Shown: positions 18,787 to 27,269, counted from the stretch's first letter. The stretch is DNA of 64,000 nucleotides from AP-15 sp963737145 (GCA_963737145.1 CAVTRO010000007.1:434001-498000); one strand, 5' to 3'. Numbers and translations: made by a program. Notes: a model not told the origin generated them from the sequence alone.

Positions 18787-20382
18787 ATGGAACCGGTTCT
18801 CCTTGTACACGGCTACAGCGCCGAAAGCGCCAGCGATAACGAGGCCGATGTCGCCCGGATCTTTGGCAATCTGCCCAAAGACCTCAGAGAGATGCTCGAC
18901 CCGCCGATCTTCGATGTGAACATTAGCCGTTACGTGTCGCTCGATGACGGGGTGGATCTCGAAGACATTACGCTGGCTTTCGACCGAGCGCTGAAGAACG
19001 AGTTTCCCAAGCTCTACACCGACGGCTTCAACGCCATCATTCACTCCACAGGAGCGCTGGTCCTGCGGAACTGGTTGCGCCGCTGCAGCCCAAAGCCCTC
19101 CCCTTGCCGGAGGATCGTGCATTTGGCAGGGGCCAATCTCGGCAGCGGTTGGGCGCATATCGGCGAGACCCTGCTCGCCAAATGGCTGCGTTTCATCGGC
19201 GAGGGCGGCAGCGAGCGGGGATTGGCGGTGCTCGACGGCCTGGAGCTCGGCTCCAACTGGGCTATCGAGCTGCACCGCCACTTTCTGCAGCCGGGCACCG
19301 CAATGCGCGAGGATTACGGGGTCATGGAGTTTTCGATTGTCGGCAGTCAGGCCCCGCCGCGCAATCTGATCGTCCCGTTTCGCTACGGCAAAGAGGATGG
19401 GTCGGACGGGGTGGTGCGTGTAGCGGCCAGCAATTTGAACCATCACTACCTTCGGATTGGCCCGTCGCGCGCTCCCGAAAATGTCGAGTGGGACGAAGCG
19501 GTGGATTTCTCCAAGCGCGCGGTGGAGGCCTCGGCCAGCGGCAACACTGCTGATTTCCCGAATCCCGATGCGGTGTTCGCGGGAAATTATTATACGCTGC
19601 TGGAAGAGAACCTGCCCGACGAGCCGCCGATCCGAAACGCCAAGCCCCAAGGAGCGCCGCGCCCGGCGGTGCCGTTCGCGATCCCCTATTGCTGCGCCCA
19701 CTCGACGGAAGAAATGGGCATCGTCTCGGGGACGACGACCCGTAAGGAAGTGCTGGAGCTGATAAGGGAAGCTTTGAATTGTCCCGACCACATGGCCCAC
19801 GCCGCGCTGACGGCCAAATTTGGCGAGCTGACCGGCAGTACCTACGACAAGGTACGCCATGGCGATCACATCGACGCTCTCTCCAATCTATTCGACGGCG
19901 CGAAGCGGCTCGTCGATGATTTCCTTCACAGCCCCCAAGCGCAGTATGACCGCCACGCCCAAGTCAGCGTGCGCGTGCGCGACCAGCACGGCAACGCGAT
20001 CAACGATTGCTCGATCCACTTCAACTCCTTCGGGGGCAGCGCCCGGCCGCGGCTGTTGATCAACGAGCTGTTCGAGGACACCCACAAGAATATGACCTCG
20101 CTCGATACCACGACGTTTTATCTTCGCCTGGAAGCCTGGGACGGCAATGATTGGGTGGACCGATTGGCGGAAGTCAACGGTGTGGATTTCGAGATCGATT
20201 GCATCGATCCGAAGACGCAACGGATTGTCTTCGTGCCGCTGCGCATGCGACTGAACTCCGCCCTGCTGGCCCGCTACCTCAAGCCCCACCGCGCCACCCT
20301 CGTCGATGTCGGGCTTTTGCGGCTTCCGGCACGCGACACCTTTTCGATGTTCTCCTATGCCCCGGACGGCTCTAGCCCTTGA
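18787..20382 (+). CDS. Alpha/beta-hydrolase-like protein with unassigned C-terminal domain
   Basis: 531 residues. The N-terminal half begins MEPVLLVHGYSAES, the usual first strand and oxyanion HG of an alpha/beta hydrolase. Then FNAIIHSTGALVLRNWLRR places a probable nucleophile Ser in HSTGA, and RIVHLAGANLGSGWAH follows. This resembles lipases and esterases that act on large or membrane substrates. Residues from about 390 (VSVRVRDQHGNAINDCSIHF) look like a beta-sandwich domain that I do not recognise. No signal peptide. No functional partner adjoins; the phosphatase is divergent. Hydrolase assignment moderate, substrate unknown. Confidence 0.6.
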   Translation: MEPVLLVHGYSAESASDNEADVARIFGNLPKDLREMLDPPIFDVNISRYVSLDDGVDLEDITLAFDRALKNEFPKLYTDGFNAIIHSTGALVLRNWLRRCSPKPSPCRRIVHLAGANLGSGWAHIGETLLAKWLRFIGEGGSERGLAVLDGLELGSNWAIELHRHFLQPGTAMREDYGVMEFSIVGSQAPPRNLIVPFRYGKEDGSDGVVRVAASNLNHHYLRIGPSRAPENVEWDEAVDFSKRAVEASASGNTADFPNPDAVFAGNYYTLLEENLPDEPPIRNAKPQGAPRPAVPFAIPYCCAHSTEEMGIVSGTTTRKEVLELIREALNCPDHMAHAALTAKFGELTGSTYDKVRHGDHIDALSNLFDGAKRLVDDFLHSPQAQYDRHAQVSVRVRDQHGNAINDCSIHFNSFGGSARPRLLINELFEDTHKNMTSLDTTTFYLRLEAWDGNDWVDRLAEVNGVDFEIDCIDPKTQRIVFVPLRMRLNSALLARYLKPHRATLVDVGLLRLPARDTFSMFSYAPDGSSP

Positions 20383-20409
20383 TCTCCATGTCCGCAGCCG
20401 GCCGAAACC

Positions 20410-20493
20410 GCCTGCCAAGCGACGTGGCAGGCATACGAAGTCGAAACACCCATTCTGCAGGCAAGAGCCCTTGCGATTAGCCTAGTGGCTAAT
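20410..20493. terminator. Two intergenic hairpins between convergent genes
   Basis: GCCTGCCA-AGCGACG-TGGCAGGC (20410-20432) and ATTAGCC-TAGT-GGCTAAT (20476-20493) are perfect stems in the 263 bp between the hydrolase and the convergent LysR gene. Neither has a long T tract, so they are weak terminator candidates. I see no gene in the rest of this gap. Confidence 0.4.
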
Positions 20494-20645
20494 AGCAGGT
20501 AGCACGAGCCCTCAGTCGCCGGCCATCCTGCGGTCAAGCCTGCGCTCATGCGCCACTGGAGTGGGCGGGAGGCACTGGAGGCGCGTTGGGGGGACGCCGA
20601 ACTCGTCCTGGTCGACACGCTCGGAGAGAAGGCGTGTGCGCCAGG

Positions 20646-21566
20646 TCAGGGCTGCGCCCAGGGTGCGGCGCGTTCGGAGAACCGGCGGACCAGAAACTCG
20701 ATGAGGGCGGCGACTTTCAGCGGTCTGGGGCCGCCGGGCGGCATGACGATATTGAGCGCGATCGGCGGCGCCGACCACTCGCTCATCACCGCTTCGAGGC
20801 GGCCCGCCCGAAGGTCGCGCCAAACCACGAATTCCGGCTGAACGGCCATGCCCAGACTTGCGCGAAGCGCCGGCATCAATGCGTCGGCATTGTTGGCGCG
20901 CAGTGGCCCGGTCACCGCGATCTCATGTTCTTCGCCCGAGGGGCCGATGAATTGCCAATTGTCGCCCGAGGGCAGGTAGGAATAGCCGAGACAAGCATGC
21001 CCGGCGAGGTCTCGCGGATGCGACGGCCGCCCGCGGCCGGCGAAATAGTCGGGCGCACCGACCAGCAGGCGCCGCACCTGACAGAGACGCCGGGCCACCA
21101 TTCTCAAATCCGCGAGCGCCGCGATGCGCAACGCCAGATCGAAGCCGCCGCCGACCAACTCGACCGTCTGATCGCTCAGATGCAGGTCGATCGAGATCTC
21201 GGGATAGGCATGGAAGAAATCGGGAAGCACCGGCGCCACGTGCTCGACGCCGAACGACATCGGCGCCGCCGTTCTTATCCGGCCGCGAGGCGCCGCCGAT
21301 TGCGCCAGTGCCTCCGCCTCGACCGCCTCCGCATCGGCCAGGATCTGGGCCGCGCGTACCGACAGGACGCGGCCGGTTTCGGTCAACGACAATCGGCGCG
21401 AGGTGCGGTGGAACAGCCGCTCCCCAAGACGGCTCTCCAGACGGGAGACGGCCTTCGAGACCGTCGCCTTGGAGAGGTCGAGCTCGGCGGCGGCGCCGGC
21501 AAAGGAGCCGGCTTCGGCAACTTTGGCGAAAATGGCCCAGGCTTCGAGATCGGGGAGTTGCGGCAT
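20646..21566 (-). CDS. LysR family transcriptional regulator (divergent from pirin)
   Basis: 306 residues. N-terminal winged helix-turn-helix: DLEAWAIFAKVAEAGSFAGAAAELDLSKATVSKAVSRLE, broken here as the helix region DLSKATVSKAVSRLE. The co-inducer domain follows from about residue 90 with two Rossmann-like lobes. The start MPQLPDLEAW was picked because the family usually begins a few residues before the first helix; the open frame extends much further upstream without family resemblance. Divergent from a pirin gene 104 bp away, the classical arrangement for a LysR protein controlling its neighbour. Effector unknown. Confidence 0.9.
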   Translation of the reverse strand: MPQLPDLEAWAIFAKVAEAGSFAGAAAELDLSKATVSKAVSRLESRLGERLFHRTSRRLSLTETGRVLSVRAAQILADAEAVEAEALAQSAAPRGRIRTAAPMSFGVEHVAPVLPDFFHAYPEISIDLHLSDQTVELVGGGFDLALRIAALADLRMVARRLCQVRRLLVGAPDYFAGRGRPSHPRDLAGHACLGYSYLPSGDNWQFIGPSGEEHEIAVTGPLRANNADALMPALRASLGMAVQPEFVVWRDLRAGRLEAVMSEWSAPPIALNIVMPPGGPRPLKVAALIEFLVRRFSERAAPWAQP

Positions 21567-21670
21567 CAATTCTGGAAACGATGTGTTTCGAGCGGTTCTA
21601 TTTTTAAGTCGGCGCCACGCCCCATCTTGTCCACCACTACGAGCGAAATTGGTCGGTTGGAGGTAATCAC

Positions 21671-22369
21671 ATGATCGAACGCAGGCCGTTTGAGAAGCTG
21701 GGTGGCGCGCGGTACGACTGGCTGAATACCAAGCACCATTTCTCCTTCGCGGATTATTTCGACCCGCAGCGTATGGGGTGGGGAGCTCTGCAAGTCTGGA
21801 ACGATGACGAGATCGCACCGGAGACGGGGTTCCCGCCGCATCCGCATGCCGATATGGAGATCATCACTTATGTGCGGCAGGGCGCGATCACCCATCAGGA
21901 CAGCCTCGGCAACAAGGGGCGCACCGAAGGCGGTGATGTGCAGGTAATGAGCGCCGGCACCGGGATCCGCCACTCGGAGTATAATTTCGAGCCCGAGACC
22001 ACGAGGATCTTCCAGATCTGGATCCAGCCGACGAGCCGGGGTGAGAAGCCGAGTTGGGGCGCCAAGCCGTTCCCGAAAGACGACCGCTCGGGCCGGTTCA
22101 TAACCCTGGCGAGCGGAATGGACACAGAGGGTGACGCGCTGCCGATCCGGGCAGACGCCCGGGTGCTCGGCGCGAGCCTGAAGGCGGGCGAGGCTGCGGA
22201 ATACCGGCTGGCGGAGGGCCGTCGCGCCTATCTCGTCTCGGCTTTGGGCGCGATCGAGATCAACGGCGTTCGCCTTGCGGCGCGCGACGGCGCGGCCATC
22301 GACAACGAGCGAGTATTGCGCGTAACGGCGATCGAGGACGCCGAAATCGTTCTCGTCGACGTGACCTGA
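21671..22369 (+). CDS. Pirin family protein (YhhW-like)
   Basis: 232-residue bicupin. The N-terminal cupin has the metal ligands in PPHPHADMEIITYV, a further His in GAITHQDSLG and the Glu/His region SAGTGIRHSEYN. The C-terminal half is the degenerate second cupin. Pirins of the YhhW type bind Fe or Zn and some have quercetin 2,3-dioxygenase activity. GGAGGTAATCAC precedes the ATG. Followed at once by an intrinsic terminator, so it is monocistronic. Probably regulated by the divergent LysR protein. Confidence 0.93.
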   Translation: MIERRPFEKLGGARYDWLNTKHHFSFADYFDPQRMGWGALQVWNDDEIAPETGFPPHPHADMEIITYVRQGAITHQDSLGNKGRTEGGDVQVMSAGTGIRHSEYNFEPETTRIFQIWIQPTSRGEKPSWGAKPFPKDDRSGRFITLASGMDTEGDALPIRADARVLGASLKAGEAAEYRLAEGRRAYLVSALGAIEINGVRLAARDGAAIDNERVLRVTAIEDAEIVLVDVT

Positions 22370-22377
22370 GCATAAAA

Positions 22378-22410
22378 GCGCGTGTGTCTACCCGACGCAC
22401 GCGCCGTTTT
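22378..22410 (+). terminator. Intrinsic terminator of the pirin gene
   Basis: Stem GCGCGTG (22378-22384) pairs with CACGCGC (22398-22404) and is followed by CGTTTT. It lies 8 bp after the pirin stop codon. Confidence 0.8.
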
Positions 22411-22430
22411 GCTCAGGTGTGAGCGCGAAC

Positions 22431-22464
22431 AAAATAAGGGCCGTGCTAAAACCGCAGCACGGCC
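22431..22464 (-). terminator. Intrinsic terminator of the phasin gene
   Basis: On the minus strand GGCCGTGCT-GCGGTTTT-AGCACGGCC forms a nine-pair stem followed by CTTATTTT. It lies 37 bp past the phasin stop, giving back-to-back terminators with the pirin gene. Confidence 0.8.
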
Positions 22465-22500
22465 TGAGAAGGATCGCCGGCATCGCCGGCAGCCTAGACC

Positions 22501-22935
22501 TTACCGGGCCGCTTGTTGCTTTGCGAGATCGCGAAACTCGTCGAGCCCCTCGGTGGCGCGCTTGCGCAGCACGTCGGCCGCCTCGCTGCCGGCCTTGGTC
22601 GCCAACATCGTGATTTCGCGGCCGTTGGTGACGCTCTTTTCAAGCATCCGTTTGGCGTATTCGGTGTTCTTTGCGATCCGGTCCTCAGCCGATGCCGGCT
22701 GGGCGAGATCGCGCAGCAGGGCCGAGACATCCTCGATCGCCTGCCGGGTAATCTCGATCTGCCGCTTGGCGACGGCTTGCATGCCCTCGACCGCAAGCTG
22801 GTTGGCCTGGCTGAGCGCCTCGATGTTGCGGCGCTGATATGCCATTACCGCCTCGAGGTCGAACGGGCGGAAGCGGAAATCAGCCATCATCTTGGTGACA
22901 TCGAAATCGAAAAAGTTGGGACGTGCTTCAGACAT
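22501..22935 (-). CDS. Phasin family protein
   Basis: 144 residues, mostly amphipathic helix. It has the phasin_2 look: an N-terminal PNFFDFDVTKMMADFRFRP segment, then long heptad-like helices (MAYQRRNIEALSQANQLAVEG, broken as two helices) and a basic Lys/Arg-rich tail ending LAKQQAAR. Phasins coat polyhydroxyalkanoate granules and control their number and size. The ATG at 22935 was chosen over an earlier in-frame codon because it matches family N-termini. A perfect palindrome 36 bp upstream is a likely operator. No pha biosynthesis gene is in the window. Confidence 0.88.
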   Translation of the reverse strand: MSEARPNFFDFDVTKMMADFRFRPFDLEAVMAYQRRNIEALSQANQLAVEGMQAVAKRQIEITRQAIEDVSALLRDLAQPASAEDRIAKNTEYAKRMLEKSVTNGREITMLATKAGSEAADVLRKRATEGLDEFRDLAKQQAAR

Positions 22936-22970
22936 GAATAAGGTTCCGGTCTGGGGGGAGTTCTGGTTTA

Positions 22971-22985
22971 TTGTGCGCTGCACAA
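22971..22985. promoter_or_regulatory. Palindrome upstream of the phasin gene (possible PhaR-type operator)
   Basis: TTGTGC-GCT-GCACAA is a perfect 6+3+6 inverted repeat, centred 43 bp before the phasin start. Repressors of phasin genes (PhaR/PhbF) are known to bind TGC-NNN-GCA-like palindromes, and this one contains exactly that core. The regulator itself is not in the window; the assignment is an inference from position and shape. Confidence 0.5.
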
Positions 22986-23044
22986 CGAGCTGTATATCGG
23001 CTTGTGCTCAGGCGGCGTCAAGGGCTCTTTTGCGCCGCAGCAAT

Positions 23045-23686
23045 TCAGGCGGGAATCGGTTCGCCGCCTGGGCGCCGCCCGGTTGCCGGTCCGAACCATC
23101 GTTCGATCCGGCGCAGCCGATCATCGAGCGCCGCCATCGTTCGCGCAAGGTCCGGCGAACCGTCGCGCTGCCAAACGCGCATGGCCGACAGATAGGCTGC
23201 GGCGGAAAGCTTGACCGCGATCGTGCCCCGCACTCCGCTCGTTGGGATTTCGGCTGCTTCGAGCATCCACCGCATCGAGCGCAGCAATGAGGCGCCAGCG
23301 CACAGCGCAGTGATGGGGTCACTTACCAATTCGCGGCGCAGCACGTCGAGCGCCGGCTTATAGGGTTGAAGCGCGTCGAATCGCCGCATGATTAGATCGA
23401 ATAACCGGTCCCGCGACCGCTCGTCCGGCTCGGGCGGCGGCGGATCAGCCAGCACGACCTGATCGATCCGACTAAAGTGTCCGCAGAGGATTGCCTGTTT
23501 CGAATGAAAGACTCGATACACCTGAAGGATCGGAAGCTCAGCCGCGGCGGCGATCGCGCTGAGTGACAATCTCCTCCACCCCTCCGTTGGGATCAGGGCG
23601 AGGGTCGCATCGATGATCCGGTCGGCCTCGCTCCGCGCACTGCCGGAGTTGCCGCTGCGCCCGCCCGTCCTGCCTGCTCGCGCCAT
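23045..23686 (-). CDS. TetR-like protein with COQ9-like C-terminal region
   Basis: 213 residues. The N-terminal TetR helix-turn-helix spans about residues 20-65 (RIIDATLALIPTEGWRRLS, AAAELPILQVYRVFHSKQ). The C-terminal part (LFDLIMRRFDALQPYKPALD, VKLSAAAYLSAMRVWQRDGS, ALDDRLRRIERW) resembles the helical region of bacterial COQ9-like proteins rather than a ligand-binding TetR core. The ATG follows the proC stop by one base, so it is the last gene of a ybjN-proC-tetR operon. With ubiK upstream, a link to ubiquinone metabolism is possible. TetR assignment good, COQ9 likeness tentative. Confidence 0.72.
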   Translation of the reverse strand: MARAGRTGGRSGNSGSARSEADRIIDATLALIPTEGWRRLSLSAIAAAAELPILQVYRVFHSKQAILCGHFSRIDQVVLADPPPPEPDERSRDRLFDLIMRRFDALQPYKPALDVLRRELVSDPITALCAGASLLRSMRWMLEAAEIPTSGVRGTIAVKLSAAAYLSAMRVWQRDGSPDLARTMAALDDRLRRIERWFGPATGRRPGGEPIPA

Positions 23687-23687
23687 G

Positions 23688-24533
23688 TCAGCTTGCGAGC
23701 TCGCGCGACCGCGCCGCCGCCGCGGCGACCGCGCGAGCGATCAGCGGTTCGAAACCATCGCCCGCCATCAGCACGTCGAGCGCCGCGCGGGTCGTGCCTC
23801 CAGGGCTTGTAACGTTCTCTCGAAGCTGTGCAGGATTCTCGGACGAAATGCGGGCCAGCTCGCCCGATCCTGCGACCGTGGCGCGGGCCAACCGCAAGGC
23901 TAAATCGGCGGGTAAACCTTCGGCCTGCCCCGCTCGGGCGAGCGTTTCGATCAGCAAGAACACGTAAGCCGGGCCGCTGCCGGAGACCGCCGTGACCACG
24001 TCCATTAGCACCTCGTCCTCGACCCAGGCGCTCTCGCCGATGGCGGCCAGGAGGCGATCGCAGAGTTGCCGTTGATTGTTCGTCACGCGAGGGTTGGCGC
24101 AAGCGACCGTGATGCCGCGACCTATCGCCGCCGGGGTGTTGGGCATCGTCCGGACGATCGCGGCCCGGCCGAGATGGCGCGCGAGGCCAATGAGGGTCTT
24201 GCCGGCAATGATCGACATGAACAATGTCTCGGGGACAGACAAGGAGCGGTAGTCCGGCACCACTTCGTCGGCGATTTGCGGCTTGACCGCAAACACCACG
24301 GCATCCGGCCTCAGCTCCGCCCGCAGTTCCCGGGGCGACGAGCACCAGAGGATTTCGGCTGTCAATTTAAACCCGGCCGGGATCCCCGCCGGCTCGACCA
24401 CGACACAACGCGACGCCACTCCGGCTGCGAGCCAGCCGCGCAGCATCGCGGTCCCCATCTTCCCGCAGCCGACAAGGACGACGCAGCGCGCCCGGCCCCC
24501 CCCATTCCTCACGTCGGCGGGCCTCTCACTCAC
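23688..24533 (-). CDS. proC: Pyrroline-5-carboxylate reductase
   Basis: About 281 residues from a GTG at 24533 that overlaps the ybjN stop (GTGA). NADPH-dependent last step of proline synthesis. N-terminal Rossmann motif VLVGCGKMGTAMLRGWL, then AVKPQ, RTMPNTPAAIGRG, and the C-terminal dimerisation domain with SGSGPAYVFLLIE and NVTSPGGTTRAALDVL. The first 17 or so residues (SERPADVRNGGGRARC) are unlike homologues. They cross a run of eight G (24495-24502 as C on the plus strand), so the N-terminus may be off by a sequencing indel. The core enzyme is complete. Confidence 0.93.
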   Translation of the reverse strand: MSERPADVRNGGGRARCVVLVGCGKMGTAMLRGWLAAGVASRCVVVEPAGIPAGFKLTAEILWCSSPRELRAELRPDAVVFAVKPQIADEVVPDYRSLSVPETLFMSIIAGKTLIGLARHLGRAAIVRTMPNTPAAIGRGITVACANPRVTNNQRQLCDRLLAAIGESAWVEDEVLMDVVTAVSGSGPAYVFLLIETLARAGQAEGLPADLALRLARATVAGSGELARISSENPAQLRENVTSPGGTTRAALDVLMAGDGFEPLIARAVAAAAARSRELAS

Positions 24534-25036
24534 GCCTCTCCGACCGGGTCGATCATTGCAGACGCGATCGCTTGCGAGGGTGATTTGCCGCCCCAGACGA
24601 CGAACTGAAACGCAGGATAAAACCGCTCGCACTCCGACAACGCGATGTCGACGAGATCCTCGACCTGTTCCGCACTCGCCGCCGAAATACCGCGCAGCAG
24701 GACGGCATGGCGGAAAGCCGGCGAATTTTCCTCGGCGGAGAGGTCAAAATGCCCGAGCCAAAGTTTTTCGTTGGCAAGCGCGAGGAGCTCGTATACGGCG
24801 CTGCGGCGGCCCTTCGACACCTTCATGTCGAAGCCGCAGGAGAAGTGGAGGGCGCAGAGCTCCTCCTGCCAGACGAAGTACATCCGATAATCGCACCAAC
24901 GGCCGGAAATTTCGACGACGAGCTCCTCCTCGCTGGCGCGGTTATGTGCCCAGTCGTTGGCGATGACGATCTCCTCGACAAGGTCGATGGGATTACCGGA
25001 AAACGGCGTCGGTTCGGCGATTGACACGGATGTCAT
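24530..25036 (-). CDS. YbjN domain-containing protein
   Basis: 168 residues from an ATG preceded by GAGGAGGGC. Single YbjN domain of the type III secretion chaperone-like fold: NPIDLVEEIVIANDWAHNRAS, then ISGRWCDYRMYFVWQEEL, ALHFSCGFDMKV and ANEKLWLGHFDL. The molecular function is not established; E. coli YbjN affects stress tolerance and motility. The ubiK-ybjN-proC order is widespread in Alphaproteobacteria and supports the call. The start of proC overlaps its stop. Confidence 0.9.
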   Translation of the reverse strand: MTSVSIAEPTPFSGNPIDLVEEIVIANDWAHNRASEEELVVEISGRWCDYRMYFVWQEELCALHFSCGFDMKVSKGRRSAVYELLALANEKLWLGHFDLSAEENSPAFRHAVLLRGISAASAEQVEDLVDIALSECERFYPAFQFVVWGGKSPSQAIASAMIDPVGEA

Positions 25037-25140
25037 CAAGCCCTCCTCGGGCGGCTCGACGGGAGCGTCCCGCAATCAAGCTGCCGATGTACAAACGATG
25101 ACGCAAGCCGACATTTCGCCGCCTTTTAGCAGATCCGCAG

Positions 25141-25449
25141 TCAAGAGACATCGGCGGTGGTTTCGTCGGCAGTTGGGCTCGAACCGGTCGTCGGGGTGGC
25201 GAGAGCGGCGAGCCGGGATTCGAGCGCGGCGAGCTGCCTCTGCAGATCTTCCTGCTCGGAGCGCGCCTTCGCCGCCATCGACCTGACCGCTTCGAACTCG
25301 TCGCGGCTCACGAGATCCATGCCGGCGAGCACTCTTTCGAGCTGCTCTCGGATGCGCGTTTCGACCTCGCTCCTGACGCCCGAAAGCGTCCCCATCGCGC
25401 CTGCGGCGACCCGAGCGAGGTCATCAAAAAACCGGTTCTGGCTCTGCAT
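25141..25449 (-). CDS. ubiK: Accessory factor UbiK family protein
   Basis: 102 residues. Short helical protein of the YqiC/BMFP family: MQSQNRFFDDLARVAAGAMG at the N-terminus, VRSEVETRIREQLERVLAGM amphipathic helix, the hallmark LVSRDEFEAVRSMAAKAR, and a coiled coil EQEDLQRQLAALESRLAAL. In E. coli UbiK binds UbiJ and supports the soluble ubiquinone biosynthesis complex. Lies 104 bp upstream of ybjN on the same strand. Confidence 0.9.
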   Translation of the reverse strand: MQSQNRFFDDLARVAAGAMGTLSGVRSEVETRIREQLERVLAGMDLVSRDEFEAVRSMAAKARSEQEDLQRQLAALESRLAALATPTTGSSPTADETTADVS

Positions 25450-25525
25450 CGCCTCGTCCTCCGCTTCCCGCCAAGTACGAGTTTACATATGGGGTCTGCG
25501 CTATCACAAAGCAGCGCGCAGATAT

Positions 25526-26689
25526 TCAACGCCGGGCGGCTTTGAAGGCGGGCATCACCTCCTCGGCAATCCATTGAAACTGCTCGAGCATTGTCGTCTT
25601 GGGAGTGCCGATCGGGCTCGACAGGCTGATGTGCTCCATGCCGGGATAACGTTCCTCGAAGCCCTTCAGCATCTCGATCAGCTGGGCCGGGGTACCGGCG
25701 AACCAGGAACCCAGATCCATGTAGTGCTCGACTGTCGGCACCCCGGCAGCAGCCCAGCCGCCGCGCCGCGCCACCGCGGACACTTGCTCCGGGGTCAGTC
25801 CCGGGACAAAGCCCAATGGTGCGAACATCTTGACGTGCTCTTCGTAGATCGGCGTGATCTCGCGAACGGCCTGCTCGCGGGTCTTCGCGAGATGAATGTG
25901 CAGGCCGAGCTGCAGGTTTTCGCCGAGCTTCAGGTGCTTGCCGACCCTCGCCGCCGCTTCTTGGTAGCCGGTGATCGGCCCCGCCTGCATCGTCGCCGCG
26001 CCGCCGCCGACGGCGCCCTTGATGCCGTGCTTGACCATGAAGTCGAGCCCGCGCGGGTTGGCGCTGACGATCGGTTGCCAACACTCCACCGGCCGGTGGA
26101 TCGGGCGCGGAACGAGGGTCAGCTCCTTCAGCGTATAGCCGCGGTACGGAACCTCGGGCGGCAAGGTGTAATACTTGCCCTTGTGCGAAAATGATTCCTC
26201 GTTGAACGCCTTGAAGATGATCTCGACCTGCTCTTCGAACAGCTCGCGATTGGCGTTCTGATCCAGCATCGGCGCGCCGAACGTCTCGACCTCGCGGGTG
26301 TGATAGCCGCGGCCCACCCCGAATATCGTCCGGCCGCCGGTTAGGATGTCGGCGGTCGCGAAATCCTCGGCCAGACGCAGCGGGTGCCACATCGGGGCGA
26401 TGTTGAAGGCGCAGCCGATCTTGATCTGCTTGGTCACATGCGCGAGGTGCACCGCCAACATGAGATCGTTGGGGATGCACTCGTAGCCTTCATGCTGAAA
26501 ATGGTGCTCGGCGAGCCACAAAGTGTCGTACCCCAGCGCGTCCATCTTCTTCGCGATCGCCTCGGTTTTCTCGAAGACGCTCGCCAGGTGCTCGTTCGAG
26601 TAGCGCCGCTCGTTGGCGGGAGTGGTGTCTTGCCCGCGGTCGGGGAGATCGACGTGGCCGGCATATACCGTCGTGAACTTCGTGATCAT
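25526..26689 (-). CDS. LLM class flavin-dependent oxidoreductase
   Basis: 387 residues. Luciferase-like TIM barrel using FMNH2 or F420: MITKFTTVYAGHVDL at strand 1, YDTLWLAEHHF, IKIGCAFNIAPMWHP, RTIFGVGRGYHTREVE, and RPVECWQPIVSANPRGLDF. The start was set at the ATG after GGAGGGACC; the frame is open far upstream but does not resemble the family there. Natural substrate unknown; these are monooxygenases of alkanes, sulfonates or cyclic ketones. A second LLM protein lies at the right edge of the window. The 214 bp upstream hold no gene. Confidence 0.88.
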   Translation of the reverse strand: MITKFTTVYAGHVDLPDRGQDTTPANERRYSNEHLASVFEKTEAIAKKMDALGYDTLWLAEHHFQHEGYECIPNDLMLAVHLAHVTKQIKIGCAFNIAPMWHPLRLAEDFATADILTGGRTIFGVGRGYHTREVETFGAPMLDQNANRELFEEQVEIIFKAFNEESFSHKGKYYTLPPEVPYRGYTLKELTLVPRPIHRPVECWQPIVSANPRGLDFMVKHGIKGAVGGGAATMQAGPITGYQEAAARVGKHLKLGENLQLGLHIHLAKTREQAVREITPIYEEHVKMFAPLGFVPGLTPEQVSAVARRGGWAAAGVPTVEHYMDLGSWFAGTPAQLIEMLKGFEERYPGMEHISLSSPIGTPKTTMLEQFQWIAEEVMPAFKAARR

Positions 26690-26903
26690 GCTCGGTCCCT
26701 CCGGATCGTCTGAGAGCTGCCGCCCAGTCTGTCCCAATTTCGCGTTCTTTGCTACCCAACGTCGCTCACAGGCGAAGGGGCTCTGTCGAATGGAATATGT
26801 CACGCTCGGCCGCACCCGTCCGGGCTCGGCTTCGCATAACCAGAGTGTCATCATGCTGAAATAAAGTGGTGGTATTCGAGCAAAAAGAATTTCCGGAAAG
26901 TCG

Positions 26904-27269
26904 ATGCTCGAATACGTCCATTTTGTACCTGGGCGATTACGGCTCAAGACCACCACACTGAAGAACCAGCGCAGGGCGGACGAAGCCGAAGCCAATGTTG
27001 CCGCGATCCCGATGGTGACTGGGGTGTTAGCAAATCCGCTGACTGGCAGTCTCACGATCAATTTTGACCGGCAGCAGCTTTCAATTGGTGATTTGTGGGA
27101 AAAGCTGCGAACGCTCGGCTATGTTTCGGAAAACCTTCCGGAACCCGCGGTGGACCGACCCGCCATGGACCGCCCCTACGCGGATCAATTCGGGCGCGTG
27201 CTGGCCGCCGCGCTTATCGAAGCGGTCGTCCAGCATTCGGCGCAGGCTCTGGTCCGCGCGCTGCTTTAA
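26904..27269 (+). CDS. HMA2-like (heavy-metal-associated type) domain protein
   Basis: 121 residues. Begins LEYVHFVPGRLRLKTTTLKN, matching the VPGRLRLR entry of HMA_2 domains. A ferredoxin-like beta-alpha-beta pattern follows: AEANVAAIPMVTGVLANPLTGSLTINFD, here in two strands and a helix. There is no CxxC, so it does not look like a classical copper-binding HMA. A C-terminal amphipathic helix (FGRVLAAALIEAVVQHSAQALVRALL) could touch membranes. A GGAAAG lies 4 nt before the ATG. Function unknown. Confidence 0.7.
   Translation: MLEYVHFVPGRLRLKTTTLKNQRRADEAEANVAAIPMVTGVLANPLTGSLTINFDRQQLSIGDLWEKLRTLGYVSENLPEPAVDRPAMDRPYADQFGRVLAAALIEAVVQHSAQALVRALL

Noticed and set aside
26904..27269. Copper chaperone or P-type ATPase fragment
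   Set aside because: The ferredoxin-like pattern is present, but there is no CxxC metal motif and no ATPase domains, so only an HMA2-like domain is supported.
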